From an uncultured Aquimarina sp. (GTDB taxonomy: Bacteria; Bacteroidota; Bacteroidia; Flavobacteriales; Flavobacteriaceae), in NCBI RefSeq assembly GCF_947496855.1, contig NZ_CANMED010000001.1, forward strand, positions 930,001 to 994,000: a stretch of DNA of 64,000 nucleotides. Reading direction: 5' to 3'. Each line of letters starts with the position of its first letter. The stretch's first letter is position 1. Below the pieces are notes generated by a model. That model worked only from the letters and a program-made list of their open reading frames with translations. It did not search any database and was not told the DNA's origin. Of the stretch, positions 1-8,593 are shown piece after piece. Position numbers and translations under genes: made by a program.

Positions 1-40
1 TATCATAAGATTTTCTATAATCCGTAAGGTCTCTATTCAT
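1..40 (-). CDS. pdxH: Pyridoxamine 5'-phosphate oxidase, 5' end only
   Basis: An ATG at 38-40 on the minus strand opens a frame that runs off the left edge. Only 13 codons are visible (MNRDLTDYRKSYD), which resembles the N-terminus of flavobacterial PdxH, the FMN enzyme that makes pyridoxal 5'-phosphate. The gene lies 51 bases downstream of rnz on the same strand, an arrangement I recall from related genomes. The identification rests on a very short match and on context, so it is tentative. Confidence 0.5.
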   Translation of the reverse strand, partial: MNRDLTDYRKSYD

Positions 41-91
41 CGTTATTTAATTAGTATTTTTCTTTAATCCGAAAATAGTGAATTCTTCTAT

Positions 92-997
92 TTAGAATTC
101 AAAAACTTTGCCGTCATCTCCAATTTCTACATTATCAAAGACTGTTAATGCCTCATCTTTAAATTGCTCAATATTACCATACCTTGTTGAATAATGTCCT
201 AAAATCAAGTTTTTTACATTTGCTTTTTTTGCAATAGTTGCTGCTTCAATAGCAGTACTATGGCCAGTTTTCTGACATAAATGTTTGTGACTTTCTAGAA
301 AGGTTGATTCGTGATACAAAGCGGTAACCCCATCAATTAAAGGTATTTTATACTCGTCATACCTAGTATCACTACAAAAAGCATAACTTTTAACAGGAAG
401 CGGATCATCTGTTAATTCAGTATTAGGAATAATCCTTCCGTCTTCCAATATTGCATCTTTTCCTTTCTTAATCGACTTGTAATACACTTTATCTATCTCA
501 TAATCATAAACTCTACTCATTAGTAGTTTTCGATCACCAGATTTTTCTTGAAATAAAAACCCATTACAGTAAATTCGATGTTGAAGTGGAATTGTACGAA
601 CTACCACCTTTTCATCCTCAAATACTACTTCAGAATCTGGGTTACTAAGCTCATGAAAATGCAAAAGATAATCTGTCCAAGAATTAGAAAGTTTTAATTG
701 TAATGTAATTGCTTCTTTAATTCCTTTTGGTCCATATATATGTAGTGGATTTTCTCTATTTAACATCCTAAACGTAGAAACTAAACCTACTAAACCAAAA
801 AAGTGATCTCCGTGAAGGTGAGAAATAAAAATATGATTGATCCTAGAGAACTTCACCTTATTTCTTCTAAGTTCCACCTGAGTACCTTCTCCACAATCAA
901 TAAGAAAAATATGATTGTTTATTTCTAACACCTGTGAAGTTGGGTTCGTAAACGTTCTGGGAGTTGCCGAATAGCAACCTAAAATTGTTACTTTCAA
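92..997 (-). CDS. rnz: Ribonuclease Z (tRNase Z)
   Basis: This is a 301-residue metallo-beta-lactamase-fold endonuclease that trims the 3' trailer of tRNA precursors. The zinc-binding motif HLHGDH is at residues 60-65, followed by FFGLVGL as in bacterial RNase Z. Further metal ligands fit the later CSDTRYD and GHYSTRYG segments. The length matches the roughly 300-residue bacterial short form. It is in the same direction as the thioredoxin-like gene upstream and pdxH downstream. The start used gives a canonical MKVTILGC N-terminus. Confidence 0.95.
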   Translation of the reverse strand: MKVTILGCYSATPRTFTNPTSQVLEINNHIFLIDCGEGTQVELRRNKVKFSRINHIFISHLHGDHFFGLVGLVSTFRMLNRENPLHIYGPKGIKEAITLQLKLSNSWTDYLLHFHELSNPDSEVVFEDEKVVVRTIPLQHRIYCNGFLFQEKSGDRKLLMSRVYDYEIDKVYYKSIKKGKDAILEDGRIIPNTELTDDPLPVKSYAFCSDTRYDEYKIPLIDGVTALYHESTFLESHKHLCQKTGHSTAIEAATIAKKANVKNLILGHYSTRYGNIEQFKDEALTVFDNVEIGDDGKVFEF

Positions 998-1059
998 TTG
1001 TCTTTACTTCTTAATTTTAAACTGTGTGAATATACTCTAATCTTATATATTAATCAATC

Positions 1060-1515
1060 TCAGTGTCCAAAAGAATCGAAAGTAGTAAGCAATTCTATAT
1101 ACCGTTTTGCAGACATTTTTCTATACCCAGTAGCACCGAGAACTTCGCCTTGCTTATCAATCATCAAAATAACCGGAAACACCATTTTTCTATTGTATCG
1201 TTGCGCAAGTTCCATATTTTTTTTTTGCTGAATCTCTGGCAACCTATTTTTTTTACGCTTAGGGAAATCTGCTTTTACCCAAACAAAATTTTGATCAGCA
1301 AATTTATTAAACTCGGGATCAGAGAATATCTTTCTTTCTAATTTTATACAAGGAGGGCACCAATCAGATCCTGTAAAAAGTAAGACTATATTTTGATTTT
1401 TTTCTTTTGCTAAAGCTTTTGCTTCGTCAAAATCGTATTTCCAATCTTGTGCATAAGTAGTTCCAGAAAATATAAATACAAACACAAGAATAAATGATGG
1501 GGCTAATTTATTCAT
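1060..1515 (-). CDS. Exported thioredoxin-family protein
   Basis: This is a 151-residue protein with a hydrophobic signal peptide (residues 1 to about 22, ending TYAQ). It has a thioredoxin fold with the redox motif W-C-P-P-C at residues 52-56. It is probably a periplasmic thiol-disulfide protein of the thioredoxin_7 / DUF255-like group. The cis-Pro region appears near FPVILMID. It lies between rnz and the small STAS-like gene in the same direction, but nothing links it functionally to either. The substrate cannot be told from sequence. Confidence 0.85.
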   Translation of the reverse strand: MNKLAPSFILVFVFIFSGTTYAQDWKYDFDEAKALAKEKNQNIVLLFTGSDWCPPCIKLERKIFSDPEFNKFADQNFVWVKADFPKRKKNRLPEIQQKKNMELAQRYNRKMVFPVILMIDKQGEVLGATGYRKMSAKRYIELLTTFDSFGH

Positions 1516-1565
1516 AGTAATTATGACGTAAAAAAACTTTAAAAATTACAGAACAAGAAAAAAAA

Positions 1566-1898
1566 TTAGAAATCTAGATCTCTTTCGATTTCTTCCATTT
1601 CAATTAAGTCTAATGCTTCTATTAAAGTTGGGGTAATTGTAATCTCTTTTGGAGTTTCATCATACGACACTTTATCGGTAACAATAACAAACGATCGCTT
1701 ATTGGTTTTATGTTTTTTCGAAACTCTTAGAAATTCATTAATATCGTTTACAGACAACTCTTTCAATGAAAAAAGATTCACCACGATATTATCATTTTTT
1801 AGGGATTCATATTTACCCTCAATTCCTTTTACGAAATCTACTATAGTAGCTTTTTCTTGTGTAATTATAGTTGTTGCACCTTCTTTATTAAATATCAT
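1566..1898 (-). CDS. Small STAS-like protein next to pyrB
   Basis: This 110-residue acidic cytosolic protein has alternating beta and alpha segments (IVDFVKGI, NIVVNLFSL, SFVIVTD) that look like a STAS or SpoIIAA-like fold. Homologues beside rnz in flavobacteria are often labelled ribonuclease Z in databases, but there is no metallo-beta-lactamase motif here, so that label would be wrong. The gene begins 4 bases after the pyrB stop, so it is probably translated from the pyrR-pyrB message. Its function is unknown. Confidence 0.75.
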   Translation of the reverse strand: MIFNKEGATTIITQEKATIVDFVKGIEGKYESLKNDNIVVNLFSLKELSVNDINEFLRVSKKHKTNKRSFVIVTDKVSYDETPKEITITPTLIEALDLIEMEEIERDLDF

Positions 1899-1902
1899 AC
1901 GT

Positions 1903-2832
1903 CTATTGTTTTATTTTTGAAGCTAAAAGATAAATAACCGCCATCCTCACTGCTACTCCGTTCTGAACCTGATCTAATATTATGGCTTGCTTAGAATCAG
2001 CAACATCACTCGTGATTTCTACGCCACGATTGATAGGTCCCGGATGCATTATTACAATTTCTTTATCAAGGCTATCTAATAACCTTTTATTTACTCCAAA
2101 TTGCTGAGTATACTCTCGAGTAGAGGGGAAATAACTTATTTCCATACGTTCATTTTGAACTCGTAACATATTAGCAACATCGCACCATTTTAAAGCTTTA
2201 GTAAGGTCGGTTTCTACAGTAACCCCAAGTTTTTCTATATACTTTGGTATTAAGGTTTTCGGACCGCAGACTTTTACCTCTGCTCCTTGTAATTTAAGCG
2301 CAAAAATATTTGATAATGCCACTCTAGAGTGCAAAATATCTCCAACAATAACTACTTTTTTTCCTTGTATTTCTCCTAATTTTTCTCTTATCGAATATGA
2401 ATCTAATAACGCTTGAGTCGGATGTTCATGAGCCCCATCACCTGCATTTATAATACTTGCATTTACATGCTTAGAAAGAAAAACACCAGCTCCCGGATTA
2501 GGATGTCTCATCACCACCATATCCACTTTCATAGAAAGGATATTATTAACTGTATCAATAAGAGTTTCTCCTTTTTTAACCGAAGATGACGCCGCAGAAA
2601 AATTAATAACATCCGCAGATAATCTTTTTTCAGCAAGTTCAAATGATAACCTTGTTCTTGTACTATTCTCAAAAAACAGGTTAGCAATCGTTATATCTCT
2701 AAGCGAAGGAACTTTTTTTATCGGTCTATTAATTACTTCCTTAAAATGATCAGCAGTTTCAAAAATGAGGTTTATATCTTCTTCAGTAAGATATTTAATT
2801 CCCAGTAAGTGATTCACACTTAATTCGCTCAT
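1903..2832 (-). CDS. pyrB: Aspartate carbamoyltransferase catalytic chain
   Basis: This enzyme condenses carbamoyl phosphate with aspartate in the first committed step of pyrimidine synthesis. The carbamoyl-phosphate loop STRTR is at residues 57-61 and HPTQALLD at 137-144. The C-terminal aspartate-binding segment MHPGPINRG is intact. The length of 309 residues is normal for the catalytic subunit; no regulatory chain (pyrI) is present nearby. The gene is about 60 bases downstream of pyrR, so the pair forms a small pyrimidine operon. Confidence 0.97.
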   Translation of the reverse strand: MSELSVNHLLGIKYLTEEDINLIFETADHFKEVINRPIKKVPSLRDITIANLFFENSTRTRLSFELAEKRLSADVINFSAASSSVKKGETLIDTVNNILSMKVDMVVMRHPNPGAGVFLSKHVNASIINAGDGAHEHPTQALLDSYSIREKLGEIQGKKVVIVGDILHSRVALSNIFALKLQGAEVKVCGPKTLIPKYIEKLGVTVETDLTKALKWCDVANMLRVQNERMEISYFPSTREYTQQFGVNKRLLDSLDKEIVIMHPGPINRGVEITSDVADSKQAIILDQVQNGVAVRMAVIYLLASKIKQ

Positions 2833-2894
2833 TCGTTTATATTCTTATTATACTCCCAAAATGTTTTTGATAGCATTTCAGAAATTATTCAACT

Positions 2895-3434
2895 TTAATT
2901 ATTTATTAAATATACAGCATCTTCTCCACCATTTTCCAACCAATGCACTTTTACTTTTTCTTGATTAATTGCGTCCACTTGTCTTCCGCGATAATTAGGC
3001 TGTATTGGTAAGTGTCTACTAAAACGTCTATCAATTAACGTAAGTAACTCTATTTCTCTAGGTCTTCCAAAAGATTGTATCGCCGTTAACGCTGATCTAA
3101 TACTTCTTCCGGTATATAAAACATCATCAATAAAAACCACACGTTTATCTTCTACAGTAAAATCGATATGGGTTTTATTAGCTTCCAAAGGTTTTTCTCC
3201 TCTTCTGAAATCATCTCTGTAAAATGTAATATCAAGATACCCCATTTTAACGTCGGAAAGGCTATAATCCTTTACTAAAATATTTTTTATTCTATCGGCC
3301 AAGAAAATCCCTCTAGGTTGCACACCTATAAGAACAGTATTTTTAAAATGAGTATGATTCTCTATTAATTGACAAGCCAAACGGTGCAGAATAATATCTA
3401 TCTCTTTTGCACTAAGTAGTAATTTTTGACTCAT
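2895..3434 (-). CDS. pyrR: PyrR regulator / uracil phosphoribosyltransferase
   Basis: This is a phosphoribosyltransferase-fold protein. In other bacteria PyrR binds pyr mRNA in response to UMP and also makes UMP from uracil and PRPP. The PRPP loop DDVLYTGRS is at about residues 103-111. I start it at the ATG at 3434 (MSQKLL); a TTG-initiated extension reaches 3443 but would put the start inside a palindrome. Normal length is about 180 residues. It is followed by pyrB. A perfect 16-base inverted repeat sits just before the start codon (3440-3455). Confidence 0.93.
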   Translation of the reverse strand: MSQKLLLSAKEIDIILHRLACQLIENHTHFKNTVLIGVQPRGIFLADRIKNILVKDYSLSDVKMGYLDITFYRDDFRRGEKPLEANKTHIDFTVEDKRVVFIDDVLYTGRSIRSALTAIQSFGRPREIELLTLIDRRFSRHLPIQPNYRGRQVDAINQEKVKVHWLENGGEDAVYLINN

Positions 3435-3439
3435 AATCT

Positions 3440-3467
3440 CCAAATAGATATTTGGTATACAAAAGTA
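3440..3467 (-). promoter_or_regulatory. pyrR promoter element and overlapping palindrome
   Basis: On the minus strand a perfect flavobacterial -7 element, TACTTTTG (TAnnTTTG), occupies 3460-3467. The -33 TTTG is not clear. Immediately downstream, 3440-3455 reads CCAAATATCTATTTGG, a 7-bp inverted repeat with a two-base centre. It would cover the predicted transcription start and the ribosome-binding region of pyrR. It could be an operator or an RNA hairpin; which protein would bind it is not known. Confidence 0.4.
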
Positions 3468-3562
3468 ATAAAATTTAGAGTTATTACATCAGTGGATCTA
3501 TATAAGTTTTAACAATTCTGTTTTCATTATACCGAATATCATAAAGAAATATATAAACAAAA

Positions 3563-3588
3563 AAAGACCGTTCTTACGAACGGTCTTT
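3563..3588 (-). terminator. Intrinsic terminator of rpsA
   Basis: There is a perfect 11-bp stem AAAGACCGTTC / GAACGGTCTTT with a four-base loop, followed on the minus strand by a run of T. It lies 23 bases past the rpsA stop codon and upstream of pyrR, so it should separate rpsA transcription from the pyr genes. Confidence 0.9.
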
Positions 3589-3611
3589 CTTATATATTGA
3601 AATTAAGAGAT

Positions 3612-5438
3612 TTAGTTACCTCCCTTTTCCATTTTAGCTTTAAGATCTGCTAATGCGTCAATATCACCAAGAGTGGTTTTCTCTGAGTTACCTGCAGCGG
3701 CTTTCTTAGCAGCTTGTTTAACGATCTTCGCTTCTTCTTCTTTGAATAAAGCAGTATGAGAAGCTACAACTCTCTTGAATTCTTTATTGAATTCAATGAT
3801 CTGGAATTCTGCTTCATCGCCTTTAGTAAGCTTCTTGCCGTCTTCTTTTTCTAGATGACGAGATGGCACGAAAGCAACGATATCTTCATTAAAATCGATA
3901 GTAGCACCTTTGTCTACAATCTCAGTAATGGTGTTAGTGTGCTTAGTTCCAACAGCAAATTCTTTTTCATACTTATCCCAAGGGTTATCCTCAGTCTGCT
4001 TGTGTCCAAGACTTAATTTACGTCCTTCTACATCTAATTCAAGAACTACAACATCAAGTTTATCACCAACATTAGTAAAGTCTGATGGATGCTTGATTTT
4101 CTTAGTCCAAGAAAGATCCGAGATGTAAATTAATCCGTCGATACCTTCTTCTAACTCTACGAATACTCCAAAGTTAGTGAAGTTACGAACGATACCTGTG
4201 TGCCTAGAAGCTACAGGGTATTTAGTTGTAATATCAGTCCAAGGATCCGGAGTTAATTGCTTAACACCAAGAGACATTTTACGCTCTTCCCTATCTAATG
4301 TAAGGATTACAGCTTCTACTTCATCTCCTACTTTTACGAAATCTTGTGCAGAACGCAAATGCGTTGACCAAGACATTTCTGAAACGTGAATCAATCCTTC
4401 TACTCCTTCTTCAACTTCGATAAACGCACCGTAATCAGCTATAACAACAACTTTACCTTTTACCTTGTCTCCAACTTTAAGTTCATTATTAAGAGCTTCC
4501 CACGGATGTGGTTTCAACTGCTTAAGACCTAATTGAATACGAGTCTTAGCCTCATCAAAGTCTAAGATTACTACGTTTAATTTCTGATCAAGCTCAACAA
4601 TCTCATTTGGATGGTTAATTCTAGACCAAGAAAGGTCCGTAATATGGATAAGTCCATCAACTCCACCAAGATCAACGAATACACCGTAAGAAGTAACATT
4701 CTTAACAGTACCTTCTAATACCTGACCTTTTTCTAATTGACCAATAATCTCTTTCTTCTGCTCTTCGATATCTGCTTCGATAAGCGCTTTGTGAGATACA
4801 ACAACGTTTTTGAATTCATGGTTGATTTTAACCACTTTAAATTCCATTGTCTTACCAACATATGCATCATAATCACGAATAGGCTTCACATCAATCTGAG
4901 AACCTGGTAAAAACGCTTCGATACCGAAAACGTCTACAATCATACCACCTTTAGTTCTACACTTAACAAAACCGTTTACGATTTCGCCTGTATCGTGAGC
5001 ATTATTTACTCTATCCCAAGCCTTGATCACACGTGCTTTACGGTGAGATAAAATTAATTGACCTGTTGCATCTTCACGCACATCAATTAATACCTCAACC
5101 TTATCACCTACTTTAAGGTCTGGGTTGTAACGAAATTCATTTAATGAAATAACACCTTCACTCTTTGCATTAATGTCAATAATAGCATCACGATCAGTAA
5201 TATTAATTACCGTTCCATCAACTACTTCATCATTTAAGGTGTCAACAAAATTTTCTGCAACTAGCTTTTCAAATTCTACAAGTTTTGAATCTTCGATTGG
5301 ATCGATACCTTCCTCGTAGTTGTGCCAGTTAAAATCTTTTAAAAATTGCTCAGGGTTTTCTTGTTGAGGAGATACAGCTGGAGCTGCCTTTGGAGCCTCT
5401 ACTTCCTGAACGTCTGTGTTTTTTGTTTCTTCAGACAT
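3612..5438 (-). CDS. rpsA: 30S ribosomal protein S1
   Basis: This 608-residue protein has about six S1 RNA-binding repeats, recognisable by recurring segments such as GVFVDLGGVDGLIHITDLSW, GAFIEVEEGVEGLIHVSEMSW and GVFVELEEGIDGLIYISDLSW. The first 45 residues form an acidic, Pro/Ala-rich extension (EVEAPKAAPAVSPQQ) common in Bacteroidota S1. S1 helps mRNA bind the 30S subunit, which is relevant in a phylum where Shine-Dalgarno sequences are little used. It is a single-gene unit with its own promoter and terminator. Confidence 0.97.
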   Translation of the reverse strand: MSEETKNTDVQEVEAPKAAPAVSPQQENPEQFLKDFNWHNYEEGIDPIEDSKLVEFEKLVAENFVDTLNDEVVDGTVINITDRDAIIDINAKSEGVISLNEFRYNPDLKVGDKVEVLIDVREDATGQLILSHRKARVIKAWDRVNNAHDTGEIVNGFVKCRTKGGMIVDVFGIEAFLPGSQIDVKPIRDYDAYVGKTMEFKVVKINHEFKNVVVSHKALIEADIEEQKKEIIGQLEKGQVLEGTVKNVTSYGVFVDLGGVDGLIHITDLSWSRINHPNEIVELDQKLNVVILDFDEAKTRIQLGLKQLKPHPWEALNNELKVGDKVKGKVVVIADYGAFIEVEEGVEGLIHVSEMSWSTHLRSAQDFVKVGDEVEAVILTLDREERKMSLGVKQLTPDPWTDITTKYPVASRHTGIVRNFTNFGVFVELEEGIDGLIYISDLSWTKKIKHPSDFTNVGDKLDVVVLELDVEGRKLSLGHKQTEDNPWDKYEKEFAVGTKHTNTITEIVDKGATIDFNEDIVAFVPSRHLEKEDGKKLTKGDEAEFQIIEFNKEFKRVVASHTALFKEEEAKIVKQAAKKAAAGNSEKTTLGDIDALADLKAKMEKGGN

Positions 5439-5555
5439 TGAAGATAAAATTTGTATCCTGTATTTGTTTGAGAATCAATACGAAAACGTATACAGAAGCG
5501 TTAAATTAAATTATTTCAATCCTTTTTATATTCTCTTATTCGTTAAAAAGGGCTG

Positions 5556-5587
5556 CAAAAATACAATTTAATTTACTAGAAAGCAAA
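5556..5587 (-). promoter_or_regulatory. rpsA promoter (Bacteroidota sigma-A type)
   Basis: On the minus strand the sequence reads TTTG (5584-5587), a 20-base spacer, then TATTTTTG (5556-5563). This matches the TTTG-N19-21-TAnnTTTG consensus of Bacteroidota primary promoters exactly. Transcription should begin near 5550, giving an untranslated leader of about 110 bases before the rpsA start at 5438. Confidence 0.8.
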
Positions 5588-5611
5588 GTATTATAGATTA
5601 TATCAAATTCT

Positions 5612-7669
5612 TTAGTATTTAACGATCTCAAACTCGCTCCGACGATTTGTTTGATGTTCTTCTTCTGTACATATTTTATCTTCACAATTTATTAAGGGTT
5701 GGGACTCTCCAAATCCTTCAAACTTCATTCTCCTAGCATTCACATACCCAACTAATGCCAGATAATTACGAGTAGACTCCGCTCTTTTCTCCGATAAAAC
5801 CTGATTATACGAATCAGTTCCTCTGCTATCAGTATGAGAATCTATCTTAATATATACAGTTTTATATTTATCTAATTTTAATGCAAACTCATCTAATACC
5901 TTTTTAGAATCTACTCGAATATTCCACTTATCATAATCAAAATAAATTGGAGGAAGATCAAAATAGAGCTTACCGTTCTTTTCTATTACCTGCGGACCTA
6001 CTTTATCTGAAAGCAACTTAAGCCTAAGCTCCTCGCCAATAAGTTCTTCTTTTTTTGTTCGTTTATTATCTTTAGCAGTATCAATAACTTCAATTTTATT
6101 TTCTTCAGAATTTTCTGCAATAATAGGTTCTTTCTTCTTCTCTAAATAAATCTTATAAGTCTCCTCTTCTTTTTCCTTAATCAAAATGGGTTTAATTTTA
6201 GTCTGATACCCATTAGAAGAAGCTTTAAAATCATACTTCCCTGGAAAAATATTTATATTAAAAGACGCTATTGAGTCTAGTTCTTTTTCATAAACCATTT
6301 TCTTATCAGTGTCATATAGAATCACACTAGCGTTAGGAATATAATTATCTGTAGAAAATTCTCTTACTTCGAACCTTACTTGATATTCTTTTAAAAATAT
6401 CTCTCCTATCTGCGAAAAAGAATACATATCATCTTCTGTTTTATTTTTTCTGTTCGAAGCAAAAAAACCATCATCCTCATTATAGTAAGTTAAAGAAAAG
6501 TCATCGTAACTAGAATTGATTGGCGCTCCCAAATTTATAGGCTTCATGAATACTCCTTCTTTTACTTCTGACACAAAAACATCCATCATCCCTAATCCTA
6601 AATGACCATTAGAAGAAAAGAATAGATGTCCTTCTTTAGAAATAAAAGGAAATTGTTCTCTGTTTTCTGTATTTATAGTAGTTCCAAGATTAACTGGAAC
6701 TCCATAAGTTCCATCTGCATTTATCTCTGTCGAATAAATATCGAAACCTCCATATCCTCCTGGCATATTAGATGAAAAATATAAAATTTTATCATCTGCA
6801 GTAATTGTTGGATGTTCTAGAGAGTACTCTCTATTATTTAATGCTAACTTTACTGGAGTCTGCCAAGAACCATCAACTTTGTCAGCTTTATACAAGTGAA
6901 TTGAATTATTCCTTAAGCTATCAAACTTTATTTTCCCTTTCTCTGAATTGCTTTTTGAAAAATATATAGTATTACCATCAGAGGTAAAACAAAAGTTACC
7001 TTCATGAAGCTTAGAGTTAATTTCTCCAGAAATAGCTTCAATCTCAGAAACTGTAGCATTTTCCTGATTAACTTTTACTGCATATATATCCAAAAACGGT
7101 CGGTGTGTCCATTTATAGTTCTTACTCATAAAACCAGTAGAGTTTCTATCCGAGGTAAAATATATAGTACTATCCAGTTTTACAGCACCAAATTCTGATC
7201 CTTTAGAGTTAAACTCCAAAGGCGTTATGGTGTAATCATCATCTTTAAGTTTAAATGCTTCTATAATTGCTATTGCATTTGATTTATCTAAGGCAGCTGT
7301 TTCTTCGTTTTTTTTGTATAACGCCAGAAAGTCAATGGCCATTTCGTATTTACCTAATGCAGAAAGCACCTGATACATCATGAAATTATATGAATTATCA
7401 ATAGTTTTATCCTTTCCATAAAACTTTCCAGAAGTCAAAATTTTAAGATATCTATACGCTTCTTTAAACTGAAATGTATTGTAATATGAGGTAGAAATAT
7501 TCTCAAGAATATGCTTCTCATATCCTTCTTGGTTTAATTCGTCTTCATACTGCAGCGCCGCATTTATATAATCTCCATTGTCAAAAAAACGATCTGCTCT
7601 ACTCTTTTTCTGAGAAAAGATAACTTGTGTAATCAATAAAATGAATACAAATATTATTTTAGTTTTCAT
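5612..7669 (-). CDS. OmpA-family outer membrane protein with PD40 repeats
   Basis: This 685-residue protein has a signal peptide (residues 1-19). An N-terminal TPR-like helical part (about 25-140) is followed by WD40/PD40-like beta-propeller repeats (about 160-420; motifs such as YFSSNMPGGYGGFDIY). Next is a carboxypeptidase-regulatory-like domain (about 440-520). The C-terminal OmpA peptidoglycan-binding domain (about 575-685) contains DSHTDSRGTDSYN and NRRSEFEI. It starts 3 bases after PorP/SprF and is the last gene of the surface operon. This architecture is typical of proteins encoded with PorP/SprF and CHU_C adhesins, where it likely anchors the complex to the cell wall. Confidence 0.92.
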   Translation of the reverse strand: MKTKIIFVFILLITQVIFSQKKSRADRFFDNGDYINAALQYEDELNQEGYEKHILENISTSYYNTFQFKEAYRYLKILTSGKFYGKDKTIDNSYNFMMYQVLSALGKYEMAIDFLALYKKNEETAALDKSNAIAIIEAFKLKDDDYTITPLEFNSKGSEFGAVKLDSTIYFTSDRNSTGFMSKNYKWTHRPFLDIYAVKVNQENATVSEIEAISGEINSKLHEGNFCFTSDGNTIYFSKSNSEKGKIKFDSLRNNSIHLYKADKVDGSWQTPVKLALNNREYSLEHPTITADDKILYFSSNMPGGYGGFDIYSTEINADGTYGVPVNLGTTINTENREQFPFISKEGHLFFSSNGHLGLGMMDVFVSEVKEGVFMKPINLGAPINSSYDDFSLTYYNEDDGFFASNRKNKTEDDMYSFSQIGEIFLKEYQVRFEVREFSTDNYIPNASVILYDTDKKMVYEKELDSIASFNINIFPGKYDFKASSNGYQTKIKPILIKEKEEETYKIYLEKKKEPIIAENSEENKIEVIDTAKDNKRTKKEELIGEELRLKLLSDKVGPQVIEKNGKLYFDLPPIYFDYDKWNIRVDSKKVLDEFALKLDKYKTVYIKIDSHTDSRGTDSYNQVLSEKRAESTRNYLALVGYVNARRMKFEGFGESQPLINCEDKICTEEEHQTNRRSEFEIVKY

Positions 7670-7672
7670 ATC

Positions 7673-8590
7673 TTAATAAAATCTTGGAGATGTATATTTA
7701 TTACTAAAATTGAGTAAATCGAAATTATACAACAGAATAATTTCATGACTTCCATTATTATATCCACTTAATTCACTTGTGCTAAAATCATATGAATATC
7801 CTACTTTTAGATTTCTTGTTATATTAAAACCTGCTAAAGCAATAAAAGCATCCTCGTAACGATAAGAAACTCCTAATTCGAATTTATTATAAATCAAAGA
7901 ATTAAGCGAAACATCAAATGTAAGTGGAGAATCTAACACCTGTTTTATGACCATAGATGGTTTTAGTTTAACCTCATCCACTAGGTCAAACACAAAACCT
8001 GTAACTCCATATAAGTGAGTCTTTGATTGAGAAATACCAATACCATCAACAGCCACATCATTAGGCAATAAATTGGGAGAAGAGATTCCTGCATAAAAAT
8101 TATTAGAAAACAAGAATAGTCCCGCTCCTATATTAAGTTGTAACTCAGAATTATTCGCTGCAAATGCAGGATCATCTGCAACATCAGAACCAGAAGCATC
8201 CAATTTAAAACTATTAATCCCAGCTTTTAGACCATAAGACATTTTAAAACGTTCTGAAATACGGGTTATATATGCAAAATCAATATTAAAAAAATTATTG
8301 TTAGTGCTAATTGCATCTCCAATTCGATCATTTACATAATTTACACTTAATTCAATCTTCTCACTTAAAGGAATATTTCCGAATACATTTGCTGTTTCTG
8401 GTGAACCTTCAATACCTGTCCACTGTCTTCTATATAATAAACCCGTAGAAATTAACCCACTTTGATTCGTAACATAAGCAGGGTTTACCGTACTCATATT
8501 ATACATATATTGAGAATATTGTGGTTCCTGCTGTGCATACAATACCGAGCAGAAAACTATCGCTATACTAAAAATTAATCGTGATTTCAT
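7673..8590 (-). CDS. PorP/SprF-family type IX secretion membrane protein
   Basis: This 305-residue outer-membrane beta-barrel protein has a signal peptide (1-19) and the characteristic beginning QQEPQYSQYMYNMSTVNPAY of the PorP/SprF family. Family members are needed for export or surface attachment of partner proteins by the type IX system. Only 3 bases separate it from the CHU_C gene upstream and from the OmpA gene downstream, so translation is probably coupled. The likely partner is the 933-residue protein. Confidence 0.95.
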   Translation of the reverse strand: MKSRLIFSIAIVFCSVLYAQQEPQYSQYMYNMSTVNPAYVTNQSGLISTGLLYRRQWTGIEGSPETANVFGNIPLSEKIELSVNYVNDRIGDAISTNNNFFNIDFAYITRISERFKMSYGLKAGINSFKLDASGSDVADDPAFAANNSELQLNIGAGLFLFSNNFYAGISSPNLLPNDVAVDGIGISQSKTHLYGVTGFVFDLVDEVKLKPSMVIKQVLDSPLTFDVSLNSLIYNKFELGVSYRYEDAFIALAGFNITRNLKVGYSYDFSTSELSGYNNGSHEIILLYNFDLLNFSNKYTSPRFY

Positions 8591-8593
8591 TGT

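Noticed and set aside
1063-1341. A 92-codon open frame on the plus strand
   Set aside because: It is the shadow of the thioredoxin-like gene and has no recognisable features.
1566-1898. Annotation as ribonuclease Z
   Set aside because: The true rnz is at 92-997, and this small protein lacks any metallo-beta-lactamase motif.
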